In this document: in pieces, positions 37,161 to 49,528 of the stretch
Layout: each line of letters opens with the position of its first letter
Numbering within the stretch: position 1 is the first letter of the stretch
Assembly (NCBI GenBank): GCA_035236585.1
Contig: CP141137.1
Coordinates: forward strand, 46,646,057 to 46,710,056
DNA: 64,000 nt
Origin: Warburgia ugandensis
Taxonomy: Eukaryota > Streptophyta > Magnoliopsida > Canellales > Canellaceae
Reading direction: 5' to 3'
The notes under the pieces: generated by a model
Database searches by the model: none
The model's input: the letters and a program-made list of their open reading frames with translations, nothing else
What the model was told of the DNA's origin: nothing
Position numbers and translations under genes: made by a program

Positions 37161-37517
37161 TGGTGGTTTGTGCTCTTGAAACACCAGCAAGCTACACGTG
37201 ACCTATTAAATGAAAACCAAGGTGCGCTTAAAGTTCAATGACCGGAGTCTGCTGCCGCCCAAGTTTCTAAACCTGCTGGCCGGCCTTAATTCCTTCATAT
37301 TGAAAGTAGGGTGCGAGTACTAGCTATCTAAAACAATCCTTGGCTAAATCTGATGCGTACAGGACTTTAGGATGTGAAGAATTTGCAACACCATGGTCCA
37401 TGCTTCAAGCATATATATACTCTAACAATATAAAGATCCATGCTTGTGAAATAGCTTCAGGCCATGTCTTTCAGTTCTTATTTTCACTTGTACCTTTTCA
37501 TCTGCTGATATTTCCAG

Positions 37518-38218
37518 GAAACAAAACTGTGTGATTCTTCAGCCTTGTGTAATGTGTGCTGGGGCAATTCTACAGGCTAGGATTGACACGGTAGTATGGG
37601 GAGCTCCCAATAAGCTTCTAGGTGCTGATGGCAGCTGGGTTGGGTATGGAATGTGCATATGTGATTACTTTCAGAAACTTTCTTTTTCTCTATATCCTTT
37701 CATACCCATCTCTACTTGAAAGCAACTGCAAGTTAACCCTCAGAAGAGATGAATCAGAAAGCCGGAATTGACGTTGCATTTTTCACCAGGGTTTGGTGGG
37801 ATCATTCTTTTCTGTTGTTATGGGGTTGAGTCAATTCCTCAAAACTGTTTTCTAGCAACTGAAACTAATCATAATCACACTATTATCAAGAAGGATAAAG
37901 TTGAAATCTGTAGATTAAAGATAATCCCACGTTCTGCATTGTTCTATTGTTTTGCAGTCTCTTTCCTGGTGAGAAGGATGAAATGGTTCAGATCAGTCGA
38001 CCCAGCCGGCGGTACTAGTTCACCCGTTCAATCGAGAAATAATAATCCAGCATGGGATCTTGGCTACTGAGTGTGGGGATGTGATGTAGCAGGTCTTCCA
38101 GCTGAGAAGGCGGGAAAACACAAAACAGGTGGAGCCAACACCTTCATGCCTGCCTATTTCAAACCACCCAACGAGATTCTTCTCTAAGATGCATGATATT
38201 TTCACAACGCTGTTCTGA
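37518..38218 (+). pseudogene. TADA: tRNA-specific adenosine deaminase (TADA), 3' end, broken
   Basis: The last two exons of the plastid enzyme that converts adenosine to inosine at the wobble base of tRNA-Arg. Exon 37518-37643 follows TTTCCAG and encodes the zinc-binding PCVMCAGAILQAR block and WGAPNKLLGADGSW. A donor at 37644 (GGTATGG) joins to 37958 after TTTTGCAG and continues LFPGEKDEM, keeping frame. The conserved tail (GILATECGDVM, then FQLRRRE) follows, but in another frame, so a frameshift lies between about 37,990 and 38,021. A TAG at 38087-38089 stands where the family has Gln. The tail would end at 38218. The HAE catalytic-Glu exon and everything upstream were not found in the preceding kilobases. 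It is a dead 3' fragment, unless the breaks are sequencing errors and the remaining exons lie far upstream. Confidence 0.8.
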
Positions 38219-40417
38219 TTGTACGGCCGAAATTTCCACACACCACACCCCCCCCCTGCCCCCCCACCCACGCCCCCAATGTAAATTATTCTCTTAAACC
38301 AAGGGAACTCCAGCCCCTTAACTTTTGTATGAACAAAATATATAACTAATTCAGTTTTCCTTCTTGCCAGTTTGGTACCTTCAATCTACTACCTTGCCTT
38401 TTCCAGTCATGTAACGAAGAATTAAGAGTACATGTCTGGCCATGATGGTTGATTATCTACCCATTTATCCTTTCGAGCGTCCACTTTGCATTGCAGAGTT
38501 AAAGCGGTTAGGATAATCCATGCTTGGTCCATCGTGTAACAGTCTTGATCATATACTGATTATGTCCGGCGAGCTATATTCCATGGGACTACGTAGTTGC
38601 ATCCAACGGATATGCTACCGCGGACTGATTTCTTTGCAGCCTCTAGCTTTGCCCGCTTTTGAATTAACTTGGCTTGAGATAACCAAATTTGGTATGATAT
38701 GAATGAAATGAGTTAACTGAAAATTCAACTTAAGTGTGATTTAAAATGAGAAGATTTTCATTTCATCTTAGCTCAAGCATCACTAACAGTGATATGGCCC
38801 GTATCATCTTATATCATCTCATCTAAAGAGAGGTAATTTATAACAAAGACTGAGGTAGGATTTGTGAACCTTCCATAATTCGCTGTGTAGTTTTGCAATA
38901 TAAACTGCCTACTATCATTAACATACGATTATGCTCGATCAACTATTTCCACAATTCATCCGACATATGTAAACATCCAAAGTTCCATTCTTCAAAGGAA
39001 AACATATATGAAATTCCAAAAATTACAATTTTGAGAAAGCTCCAAATGAGGATTTTGAAGTACGACGAATCCACTGAATTACCTGAAAGGCCTGTGCCCA
39101 TAAGAAATTCCTGAGCCATCCATTAATAGTAATGGAATTCTGTGCAAAGTTTCTTCCATGATATGAGTTTCAAAAATTTGGGTCGAGCTAGATTTATAGT
39201 TATCCGTGCATTTTTTGAGGTGCTCATGAGGAAAACTAAGGCTGCATATATCACTACCCTGACATTACTAATGACATAGGGAAGCTTGAAGTATATATAT
39301 GAATCTCAGGTGTTTGGTGATCAAAACCATTCATATATTTGGTCAAATATAAGATGGGTCCTTTTGAATAGTCAATGGATGAAATCTTTGGGCATGACAT
39401 TCTAGTTCGTGGATGAGTAGTTCAGATAATCAGATATTGGGCCTTTCATCTGCTTTATAACGGAGTCCATTTTATTGAAAATATTAAATTAGATAGAAAT
39501 AAGCTTTTCTATCTTCTCTTCGATTTCAACATAAATTCCCGATATAAATGATCTGTGTATGAATTTACTTGCGGGGTCAGCAGAAATCATTGATTCAACA
39601 AGATCCATCTTAGATAGGCGATGCCCCACATAACAAACAATCCTACCCGTCCAATTGCTCGATATTGTTCCACTGGTTTTGGACTTTCTCAAACATCCAG
39701 TTGATACTCAGCCAATGGTGGTTACCATCATCCTATTCCTATCGAGAAGATTTCTAGTGCAGACTACAACCTATGATTGGATCCAATCGATGAACGTTTT
39801 GGATCATCAATGTCATTGACAAGTCTCTACTAACGAAGACGTCCCCTAGAAACCTTCGGGTTGAGTCCAGCAAAGCAAAACTTATAAAGGCAGACTAAGA
39901 TAGATGGGGATTGTAGAAGAGTGCAAAAAAAGTGACAACCAGGAAGCTTAACTGTATAACGATAGAAATCTTAGGTCGACATGTAGACTTGCAGTAAAGC
40001 AGAACCGACCCAACCTATGTATAAACAAGGGTAATACAGTAATTTTCTTTCCATGGCAAAATTTTGATCACATGAAACTGCCAAACATAGATTAAGAGCT
40101 GCCTGCCTTCCCCCTTTTATGATAGTACAGTAACGAATTTATAAAACCAAAATCATAAACTGGGTTTTGTCAGATTTGAATGTTGAGTCCTTTGAAGAGT
40201 AGGTAGAAATGGGTTTCTTCACAGTTGATTTCTTAGATTTACAGATGGTGATGGGATACCAAATATCTGGCGTATAGCTGCCAATCATCAAATGATTTTG
40301 ACTCCCTGCCTAAAATTCCCACAATTTAAACAAGGAATGTGGGGATTATTTGTTGCCACTGTTATACTTTTCTAGTGTATGACGAGGGGAGGACAAAAAG
40401 GCTTAAACATTCATAAT
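38219..40417. other. Intergenic
   Basis: No supported gene. A C-rich low-complexity run is at 38,239-38,277. The frame at 39,489-39,692 (minus) has no recognised domain. Confidence 0.5.
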
Positions 40418-40572
40418 GGACAGCCCCGGTGCACAAAGCTTCCGCATATGCGGGGTTCTGGGGAGGGGTGGACCATAAGGGTCAATAATACGTAGTCTTG
40501 CCTTGCATTTTGCAGGAGACTGTTTCCACACCTTGAACCCGTGACCTCAAGGTCACACGACGACAACTCTAC
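40418..40572 (-). mobile_element. Au SINE, minus strand
   Basis: Read on the minus strand it has GTAGAGTTGTCGTCGTGTG, the B-box-like GGTTCAAGG, GGAAACAGTCTCCTGC, the TGGTCCACCCC block and the GGGGCTGTCC tail. It lacks only the first bases of the tRNA-like head, at the junction with its neighbour. Confidence 0.85.
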
Positions 40573-40738
40573 GCACAACGGTAAAGTTGTCGTGTGATCT
40601 TGAAATCACGGATTCAAGGCATGGAAACAGCCTCTTGCAAAACTTCAAGGTAAGACTCCATATTATAGACTCTTGTAGTCCGCCTCTTCCTCAGACCCTA
40701 CATAGAAGGGAGCTTCGTGCACCGGAACTGTCCTTTTT
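40573..40738 (+). mobile_element. Au SINE, plus strand
   Basis: GCACAACGGTAAAGTTGTCG opens the tRNA-like head. GATTCAAGGCATGGAAACAG, CTTGTAGTCCGCC, GGGAGCTTCGTGCACCGG and a CCTTTTT end follow. It abuts the minus-strand copy head to head. Confidence 0.88.
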
Positions 40739-41557
40739 ATTCATTATGTGACTGCAAAAATGTACATAACCTCTCAAAATGAAAACTATTCATGTGGACT
40801 ATTTAGCATACAACTACGCAGAATAGTGATGTATGTGCTTCTGAACCCAATATATGGAGGTTTCATAAGGGAGCTTCTTAATATGTCATTGTACCTCAAG
40901 AAACAGAAAGAATGACAATCTCCATTCTACCTAAAATCCTTGGAGATTCTTTCTCTATGATTATTCCTTCTCCAACACGACACCCCCTTCTTAGCTTACA
41001 ATTTGCAATTATTTGTTAAATGTTGTTACGATTCAAATAAGCTACTGATGGGCAACCAAAAGGCACTAACAAAGTAAATTTATCAAATATGAGCAGGGAA
41101 AGTACAAGTGAAAGCTACTGTTCTAGTGATTCAAACTGTTTATCTACTGGGACATGCTAAATAGAGTCCTATCTTGGAATCCAACGCTGTAGCGCAATTT
41201 ACATGGACAGTTAGATTAATGGAGTAGCGATCTATGTTTATAATCCAAGCCTCCATCCATCCAAAGGTCATGCAAGGATTGAAGGAGAATTTTCAGGTAC
41301 AGTAGAGGGCACGTCTTTCTATACGTGTAAACAAACAAATCTCATTTCCCTACCATTTTCCATTTCTACAAATGATTCACCCCCTCAAAAAAAGCCAACT
41401 CGCCATTTTACCCTCACAAACAAGAACCAGACGTGTACACCAAGCCATTCCTACCTACATGAAACACACAGCTCTCCCTCCATGCCTCAACCACTGCTTC
41501 TATATAGAAACCACAACCCAATTCTCTCGCCACCGCGCCACCACCTCCATCCACATC
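40739..41557 (+). promoter_or_regulatory. Upstream region of the arabinogalactan protein gene
   Basis: About 0.8 kb between the SINE pair and the start codon. A TATA-like CTATATAG at 41500-41507 lies 51 bases before the ATG, which would leave a very short leader. An alternative start further upstream cannot be excluded. Other elements cannot be assigned from sequence alone. Confidence 0.4.
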
Positions 41558-42917
41558 ATGGGCTCATGCTACTTCTTATGGGCCTCTACTCTAGCCTGCC
41601 TCGCCGTTCTGATCACTACTGCTCATGCTCAAGCGCCGGCATCACCGCCTTCTACACCACCTGTCACAATTGCACCACCACCTGCAAGTGCCACCCCCGC
41701 CGCCGCCCCCGTATCATCACCACCTCCAACAACTCCGCCAGCTACCAGCCCAATAAGCCCACCTCCTCCGACTTCGCCGGCACCAGCCCAGAGCCCACCG
41801 CCAACTACATTGCCACCGGCATCAGCTTCACCTCCTCCTGTTACACCACCTCCTCCCATTACACCCCCGGCATCACCACCACAGCTTCCCCCAGCACCGG
41901 CACAGGCACCACAGGTGCCTCCACCAACAATTGCGACACCGGCACCCGCACCGGCTAAGCAGCCGCCAGTGCCTGCCCCAATGCCGTCACCACCAGCAAA
42001 GGCTCCTGCACCGGCTCCAGCGGTTAAGGCACCCACACCAGCTCCATCGCCCATCGTGGAGGTACCTGCACCAGCACCGGCTCCTACTAAGGGGAAGAAG
42101 AAGAAAAAGAAGCATCATCATCGCCATCATCACCATCACGCGCCGGCGCCAGCTCCGACTGCGGTGAGTCCACCGGCGCCACCGACGCCTCCAAGCACAG
42201 ATGATATAATGGCTCCAGCGCCACAACCGGATGAGGTAATGTGCTTAAATTGTACATCGAAAAAAGAAATGGAGTCTACTGTTGCTTTCTTCTAATTTAC
42301 AGTTCACCCTGTATAAACCATATTGACCATCCAAATTCCCATCCATTCAATTGATGGGCTGCCCCATGGGTGAGTTTTTTTAACAATTTTAGCATCGGAT
42401 TGACCAGATCATGAGATCAACTCGGACTACAACCATAATGCTTGCTGACTGTCTAAAGGCAGGCTTTTCATCTGATAGTGAGGACGACCAGGGGATAGCT
42501 TTTATATAATGAGAAACTATACAGCGCCATTGCACATAGAAGTGCCAACATTTGCTGGTGATTAAACGATCCATCTGCTGGAACCCATCTGAGATATGCC
42601 ATGTCCTAGAACACCAGAATAAAAGATGTTGAGATCATGCAATGTAGATCTCCCGGAATGGCTTATCCAATATGGGATAAGCAAATGAATGGTTTAAATT
42701 GCCAACTAGGTGGACCCCAGTATACTTCTAGCTGCAAATATAACATGTAGACAGCATATGAAGCTCATTTCTATGCAGTTGGATAATCTTGGACTTCCAA
42801 ATTTTTGTATGTTAACTGCAGAATGGAGGGATTGGAATCCAGGAGCAGCGAAGACTTTTCGGGGTGTGGCTGAGAACTGTATTAGCCGGTTTTGTTCTGC
42901 TGGGACTTTTGCCTTAG
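41558..42917 (+). CDS. Lysine-rich arabinogalactan protein, GPI-anchored, two exons
   Basis: Exon 1 is 41558-42235 and exon 2 is 42822-42917, with a 586-bp phase-0 intron (GAG|GTAATG ... ACTGCAG|AAT). Together they encode 257 residues. Residues 1-25 are a signal peptide (MGSCYFLWASTLACLAVLIT, cut after AHA). A Pro/Ala/Ser/Thr-rich region of AP, SP, TP and PPP repeats follows (about 26-180), the substrate for proline hydroxylation and arabinogalactan addition. A basic KGKKKKKKHHHRHHHHH block lies at about 182-198, then another APAPAP stretch. Exon 2 supplies NGGIG...RRLFGVW and a hydrophobic C-terminus (TVLAGFVLLGLLP) that fits a GPI-anchor signal. The block of Lys/His inside the AP-rich domain matches the AtAGP17/18/19 type, which acts at the plasma membrane and cell wall. 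The ATG at 41558 was chosen because it starts the signal peptide; the frame is open to 41372. Reading through the donor would give a false end at 42295 without an anchor. No defect seen. Confidence 0.85.
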
Positions 42918-43396
42918 TCTCTGTTTCTTTGTTATTGCAAGGTTTCTTGTTTACTTCTTCTTTTCCCTTTTTTTCATTTAATTATTATTGGATGGAGATT
43001 GTTTCAGTTCGATTCGATGAAATCATGGAAAAAAGAGATACAGAAGCAGCTTTGATATGCTTAATACCATATATACCAACACATCAATATGTATCACATG
43101 GGTAAATACACCCATTTGTTCTGGCCTCCTGCACCAATCTCTTATACTCGGATTTTGCCATGGTACAATGGGTTGTCTAGCAGGGTGCTTCCTGAATGAA
43201 TGCTTTCGATCATCAAAATCTGCTCTCACACTCGGATTATCTACCACTGTACATATTTTGGTTGGCGAGAATGCGCACGAAACTCCTCTTTTTGGAGTAT
43301 GATGTGAAAACTAGATTCCAAAATGATCTAATTAAGTGACAACATACATTCACCATCCCTCCTAATTAGTGACAGTCCGAGAGAAATTTCAGGCAT
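42918..43396. other. 3' flank of the arabinogalactan protein gene
   Basis: Probably the 3' UTR followed by intergenic DNA up to the LTR at 43,402. No other gene seen. Confidence 0.4.
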
Positions 43397-46173
43397 TATG
43401 GTGTGACGACCCGGGTTTTATAATGCAATTTTAAAATAACAAGTTTTTACTTTTTAGATTGATCTCTATTTTTAAAACAAATTTTCAAAATAAATGCAGG
43501 GAAAATTTCTTTACATTTGAAACTTACTCATGAAAACCCTGAGTGTCATTATTTAATTCTAATAAATAAATAAATAATGATTTAACATCATCAATAAATG
43601 AACTATACCATGGCAATGTTGAACAAAATATAAAAATGAATAATAACCATTCCTAAGATTGTTAATCACAGCCCGAGTTATAAATATCCAGTTACAGTCA
43701 ATTTACATAAAATACTAAAATAATTGCTCAGTGTTAGTTCTGAGACAACTATATTCTTACTTAGCTTTACCTTTTCTCACTTGACTGTAATACTAAAACT
43801 CCCAAAAACTCCTTCTAATCTTGCTTTGACTAATATGAAAAATAATGAATTTAGTTGAGTATTCATCATACTCAGTAGGTGACCTAATACTATTAATTTG
43901 AAAAACATCATACAAGATGCATAATTTCAAGAGGGTTAATAAAATCATGCAATTCCTTTTTTGTGTAACCATGATTAATTATGTATAAATTATATACTCA
44001 TTTATACATTTCCAAACCATAAAATTTGTAAAAAGCTTCTTCATAAAATCATGCAATCATCTCATGTAAACTTTATTATTCAGGTATAAATCATTTGCAA
44101 GATTATATGTCAAAGTAATAGCACTTGATACGAAATAAATCAATAAGTAAATCATTAGTAATATGAACATTACTAACTTCTTAAAGTAGTAATCAATCAA
44201 TCCATTTACTAGAATCTTGGCGAACACATCAAGCCGACTAGTCAAAATCAATAATTCAATAATATAAAGACTTACAAATTTATAAAATAATAATAATTAC
44301 TAAATTCTTAAAGTAGTAATCAATCAAACCAGATCATAAAATCTCATCCTTAAGACAGATATAATGCACGTAGATATCTCAGTGAACACATCAAATCAAC
44401 TGGTCACGAGTACTCGTCTACGACCATCTCAATGCAATATAAATGTCGATATCAAAATTGAGATCATAGGGCCACTATGCTGACGACTAGACCTATTTGA
44501 AATCGTGTGTCTTCGGTATCTAGAGACCAACCTACTATAACTTTCATGGCAACTATGGATATATCCTCAAAAAGGGTGTCATAAACACTTCTAATGATCA
44601 TCCCATTACCACAGCAGTCAAGGAAGAGACAAGTGCTACTTTGGGTAATAATACCTACTACCTTTGGTAATTAGAGGCCTGGAGGCCAACCTCGTACATA
44701 ATCAACCTCTTAGCACAGTACCCACCAGGTTCTTTAACCTGAAAGGAGATATACATATAATCCAAATCTTAATAATCATAAATCATTTAATTTATGCAAC
44801 TAGTTTCAAAACATGCAAGCAATGCATATGTAAAAACCGTTCATGAAATATGTAAGCACAATCAAAATCATGAATCGTAAGAACAATCCGCATGCTCATT
44901 ATAAGAATATCATATCTCAATATCATCTAAAAATAAATAAATAATGCTAAATACGAAAATAGATTCAAGTAATTATTTAGATTTTGGAATGCAGTTTGAA
45001 AACTTAGTAGTATTAGATTATCTATCTTAAAAGATGTCACTTGATTCATATCTTCCTTCAGTTTAACATTCTGAATCTCCTCCAAGGTCTTTATAGTATC
45101 ATGTACTTAAGAATCTAACTATTATTTTCAATCTTCACTGATTATTAGTCGGATTTATAGAATAAAGGCCTAAATCATTGATTTAGACTTCGATCCTATC
45201 CATATATGGTCAAATCTATGATCCAAGGGTGATCATAGATCTTCTAAGTTGTCCAATGGATCACTTCTTAGAGTCGAATAATCTTTGATCTTATTTAGGT
45301 ATTTAGATCTTCTAAGTCATCCAATAGATCACTTCTTAGAGTCGGATCATCTTTAATCCCACATATCTATGCAATTCATAAGGTTTTTAGGCCATACACA
45401 GTTAAAATCATTCTTTGATCCTAATTTTTTTTTACATAATTAGGTTTACGTTGTTAAGACGATTCTAACAGACTTTTCAGATTGTTAATCGGACATGTAT
45501 AGCTCCCTGATTCTCAGTTTTAGTGTTTCAAATCAATTGGACGGCCCAGATTCAATCTCGGATTCCAAATGGGGACAAGGCGGGTCCTATGCTTCACAGT
45601 TCCCAAGACGCACTTGCGTCCCAGTCAAGCTGAGATCGTGCCCGCATGCGTGGCACATGCACGGAGATGCGCTCAGAGGGTGTATCTCCATCGTGTGTCA
45701 CGGGGAGGTGTCTCAGGCACAGACCGGACGAACAAGGTTGCGACGGTCTGATCTGGACAGTTCGATCAATCTCTTCTTTGATCAATGCCTAAGATCATCC
45801 AGAAATTGACTATTTTACCATTTTAGGGTTTTTGGTGTCCCCTGATCTCATCGAACAGCTCGGATCTTTGATTCGAGTTGTCCTTAAGATGGCTCCCAAC
45901 TGATCCGACAAATCTGTTTTCACCAGCAGATTGCCGGCCGGTGAGAACAAATCCAGCCTGGCTATGAGGAAAGAACGCTGAAAAAAGAAGGGAAATAGAG
46001 GGAGAGGGAAGAGATCCTACTTGGGTAGCCGGAGGAGGGTTTGGCAGGGTTTTTTTTTTTTATGGGTGCAAGACGGGTGTGTCTACAGGAACCCATAAGA
46101 CGTCGGTGATGTTGGAGAGGAGGATGACCGGAGACAGAGAGGAGAGTGCGATGGAGAAGAAGGGGGGAGAGTT

Positions 46174-46185
46174 CGATATTTAAAG
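46174..46185 (-). promoter_or_regulatory. LTR TATA box
   Basis: CTTTAAATATCG on the minus strand, about 0.5 kb from the LTR start once the hAT is removed. This is the same position as in the other LTRs here. Confidence 0.45.
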
Positions 46186-46545
46186 CCGGTGAAGGCGATG
46201 GTCCGCTGTCTCCGCGGCGGGGCCAATGCCGCAAAAGGAGACCAAATAGAGGCTGTGCCTAGGGGTGGCAATTCGGGTTGGCGGGTCGTGTTTGCGGCGA
46301 CACGAACACGACACGATTAGAGTTATGGGTCAACACGAACACGACACGATTAATAGTCGTGTCAAAAACCTATGACTCGTACACGACTCGATTCTTAAAA
46401 AAATAACACGACACGACCTGTGTAACACGATTAATTGACTGAGTTGTGTTGGATATACGGCACGACATGAAACGACTCGATTTCCCTATTACGACTTAGT
46501 AAAAAAACTGCTCCCAAGTGAATGGAGCCAAACTAACCACAAAAC

Positions 46546-46954
46546 ATAGGACGGTTATTTCACAACCGTCCTATATGTTATGGGTTTTATAGGACGGTTG
46601 TGAAATGACCGTCCTATATGTTATGTTTTATAGGACGGTTAAATCAGAACCGTCACTATATGTTATGGGTTTTTATAGGACGGTTGTGAAATAACCGTCC
46701 TATATGTTATAGTTTTATAGGACGGTTAAATCGAACCGGCCCCATATGTTATGGGTTTTATAGGACGGTTGTGAAATAACCGTCCTATATGTTATATTTT
46801 ATAGACGGTTATATCGTAACCGTCACATATGTTATGGGTTTATATGGGACGGTTGTGAAATAACCGTCACATATGTTATGTTTTATAGGACTGCTATGTC
46901 ATAACCGTCCTATATGCTATGTTTTATAGGACGGTTAACGACTAACCGTCCTAT
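46546..46954. repeat. Left palindrome array, alternating hairpin units
   Basis: Ten inverted-repeat units ATAGGACGGTT-loop-AACCGTCCTAT about 42 bp apart. The loop alternates between GTGAAATA-type and AAATCAGA-type sequences, giving a higher-order period near 84 bp. Spacers are TATGTTATGGGTTT or the shorter TATGTTATGTTT. Confidence 0.9.
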
Positions 46955-47300
46955 TTTTTACACATATGGATATGGTTTATTAGTACTTTACCAATCTATG
47001 AGCGTGACCGTGATGTGTCGACTTCTAGTGACCGGCCTTATGTGTCGGCAAACGGCCTAGCGCCTTGGCACAGCAGCCGAGGGACAGAGATAGTTTTCTT
47101 TCCTCCAATTCCAAACCTGCAAGTGGCAACTGTGAGTTAATGAAACTTACACTTCAATCATTTGTCAAATATTTTGAGTCCTTAATGTTAGATCCGCGTG
47201 TGAGCCCCCCTTGTAGTGGCGGGAAAACAAAATAAAACCGAAAACATAAAGTTTTAACTAATTAATAATTATCTAAAGTCTACAAAGTCAATCTAGTCTA

Positions 47301-48868
47301 AGACAATTGTTTTGTCTTTTTTGTATGTAAGCAAGCCCAATTCCCATATCCAATTATCCAATTAAATTTGAAGTCTTATGCTGTTAAATGCTAAAGCACC
47401 CTAGCCTAGTTGGTGGTTGTTTGCTATGTATAAACTGTAACTATAAGTTATAACCTAAGACTTAGCTAACGCATTACACACTTGTCTCTAATTTTCTTAT
47501 CAAACATTTTAAGATTAGCTACACATTGTCGATTACAAACTTACAAGTTACACTTAGTACAAAATTAGTTAACTGTTTTGTAACTTGTACAAGTACAAGT
47601 GAAGTGAGAGACTAACTAACTATCATATATTGTATAAATTTATAAATACTAATGATTTTCTTATGTTAATTTCACATGTCATCACCAATTGATCTAATAT
47701 ATCTCTTTTTCATCAAATTCATGAATATCATGTATTTAACTTATATAACTCAATATTTGTTTCTCTTTTCCAACTCCTAATTGATGATAATAGATTAGGA
47801 ATAACTCATTCATCCATGATCCATCATTCATGCGAGTAAAATTTAGTAACTCCCTTAGTAATATCATTTAACATGTGTTTTTCTCTCATGATTATTATTC
47901 ATTTTACCATCAATGCCACTTCTTTCAATTTTCACTATGTAGTATAGGCCACAATCCATAATTAATTTTAGTTTCACCAAAGTTATCATATCAATATCCT
48001 TCTAATTCTCTCTTGATAAGCTTTTATGTTAATTCAATACATAACTCATATTCTCTGATCTCATTCTCACCTCAAATAATGAATTAATTACATACTTAAT
48101 AACTATTCCCTTCATATACTCATTATCCACCAATGAGATAATTACATAACTCTTTTATATACAATTCTCAAGGCAATTGTTTTGTCTTTGTATATGTAAG
48201 TAAGCTGAATCCAATTATCCAATTGATTTAGCAGTCTTAAGCAAAAGCCCGCTCTGGCTCTGTTTGCTATAACTATAAGTTATAACCTAAGACTTAGCTA
48301 CATCTATACACTGTGTCTCTAATTTTCTTATCAAACATTTTAAGATTAGTTACACATTGTCAATTACAAACTTACAAGTCACACTTAGTACAAAATTAGT
48401 TAACCAAGTTTTGTAACTTGTACAAGGACCAGTGAAGTGAGAGACTAACTGTCAAATATTGTATAAAATTATAAATGCTTATTATTTTCTTATGTTAATT
48501 TCACATGTCATCACCAATTGATCTAATATATCTCTTTTAATCAAATTCATGAATATCATGTATCCAACTCATATAAGTCAATATTTGTTTCTCATTTCTA
48601 GCTCCCAATTGATGATAATATATTAGAATAACTCATTCATCCATAATCCATTGATCCATCATTCATGTAGAGTAAAATTTAGTAACTCCCTTAAGAATAT
48701 CATTCCAACATTTGTGTTAATTCAACACATAACTCCTATTCTCTCGATCTCGTTCTTACCTCACCTAATGAGTTAATTACATAACTAATAATTATTCCCT
48801 TCTGGACCCTTCCTATACTCATTATCCACCAATGAGATAATTACATAACTCTTTCTATACTCATTCTC
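47301..48868. repeat. Large direct tandem duplication inside the hAT
   Basis: Copy 1 (about 47301-48171) and copy 2 (about 48173-48868) both start CAATTGTTTTGTCTTT and share long blocks in the same order, such as ACTATAAGTTATAACCTAAG and CATCACCAATTGATCTAATA. Copy 2 is shorter by internal deletions. Confidence 0.85.
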
Positions 48869-48869
48869 A

Positions 48870-49310
48870 ACTCTCAAGCTACTAAGTTAATTACATAATT
48901 GTTTCTATTCTCATTCACTATTCTTACCTAATGAGTTAATTACATGACTCTTTCTTTACTTTTCTCAACAACTTTTGAATTGAGTATGAGTTACTTACAT
49001 AACTTTGCTTTTTAAGTCGATCCTCAACCTGAGATCGATGAGTTAAATACATAACACTTACTTTACTCATCCTCAACCTCAACAACTATTGAATTGAGTA
49101 TGACAAGATGAGTTATTTACATAACTTTGTTTTTAAGTTGATACTCAATTGAGATGAGTTAATTACATATATGCTCTATCTTTTGAAGCTCATCCTTCGA
49201 GAAAATTAAGATGAGTTAATTACATAACTCTTTCTTTACTCTATACTTAATAATTATTTTTATTTAAATACATCCTCAACTAAGATTAATTAAATACATA
49301 ACTCTTATAG
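48870..49310. repeat. Degenerate tandem repeats (GAGTTAATTACATAACT unit)
   Basis: Seven or more copies of a 50-65-bp unit built on GATGAGTTAATTACATAACT and CTTTCTTTACTCATCCTCAAC. They continue the 3' end of the preceding duplication. Confidence 0.8.
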
Positions 49311-49528
49311 TTTATATGACGGTTATGCAACAACATGTTAACAACTGCCTTATAACTTTTATAATAAATAAAATAACCATCCTATATATTATATAGGATG
49401 GTTATAAAAAATCATCATATATTTCATTATATATATTATGGGACGGTTATTTAAAAACCGCCCTATATTGTTCTATATATCATTTTTCACCTTGATCAAC
49501 CCTAATTTCAAATTTTCAATCTTCCAAT

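Noticed and set aside
39489-39692. 67-residue minus-strand frame
   Set aside because: No domain, no splice partners and no conserved neighbour; probably chance.
41482-42226. Overlapping frames in the arabinogalactan protein region (41482-41958, 41629-42054 minus, 41931-42167, 41987-42226 minus)
   Set aside because: They are side effects of the GC-rich Pro/Ala repeats. Only the frame from 41558 has a signal peptide, basic block and spliced anchor.
42236-42298. Unspliced C-terminal tail of the arabinogalactan protein (ending at 42295)
   Set aside because: It starts exactly at a good donor site, is unlike any arabinogalactan protein end and lacks an anchor. The spliced exon at 42822 fits far better.
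45495-46271. Several frames of 60-104 residues on both strands
   Set aside because: They lie in the GC-rich leader of the minus-strand solo LTR and show no domain. The gain in GC explains the lack of stops.
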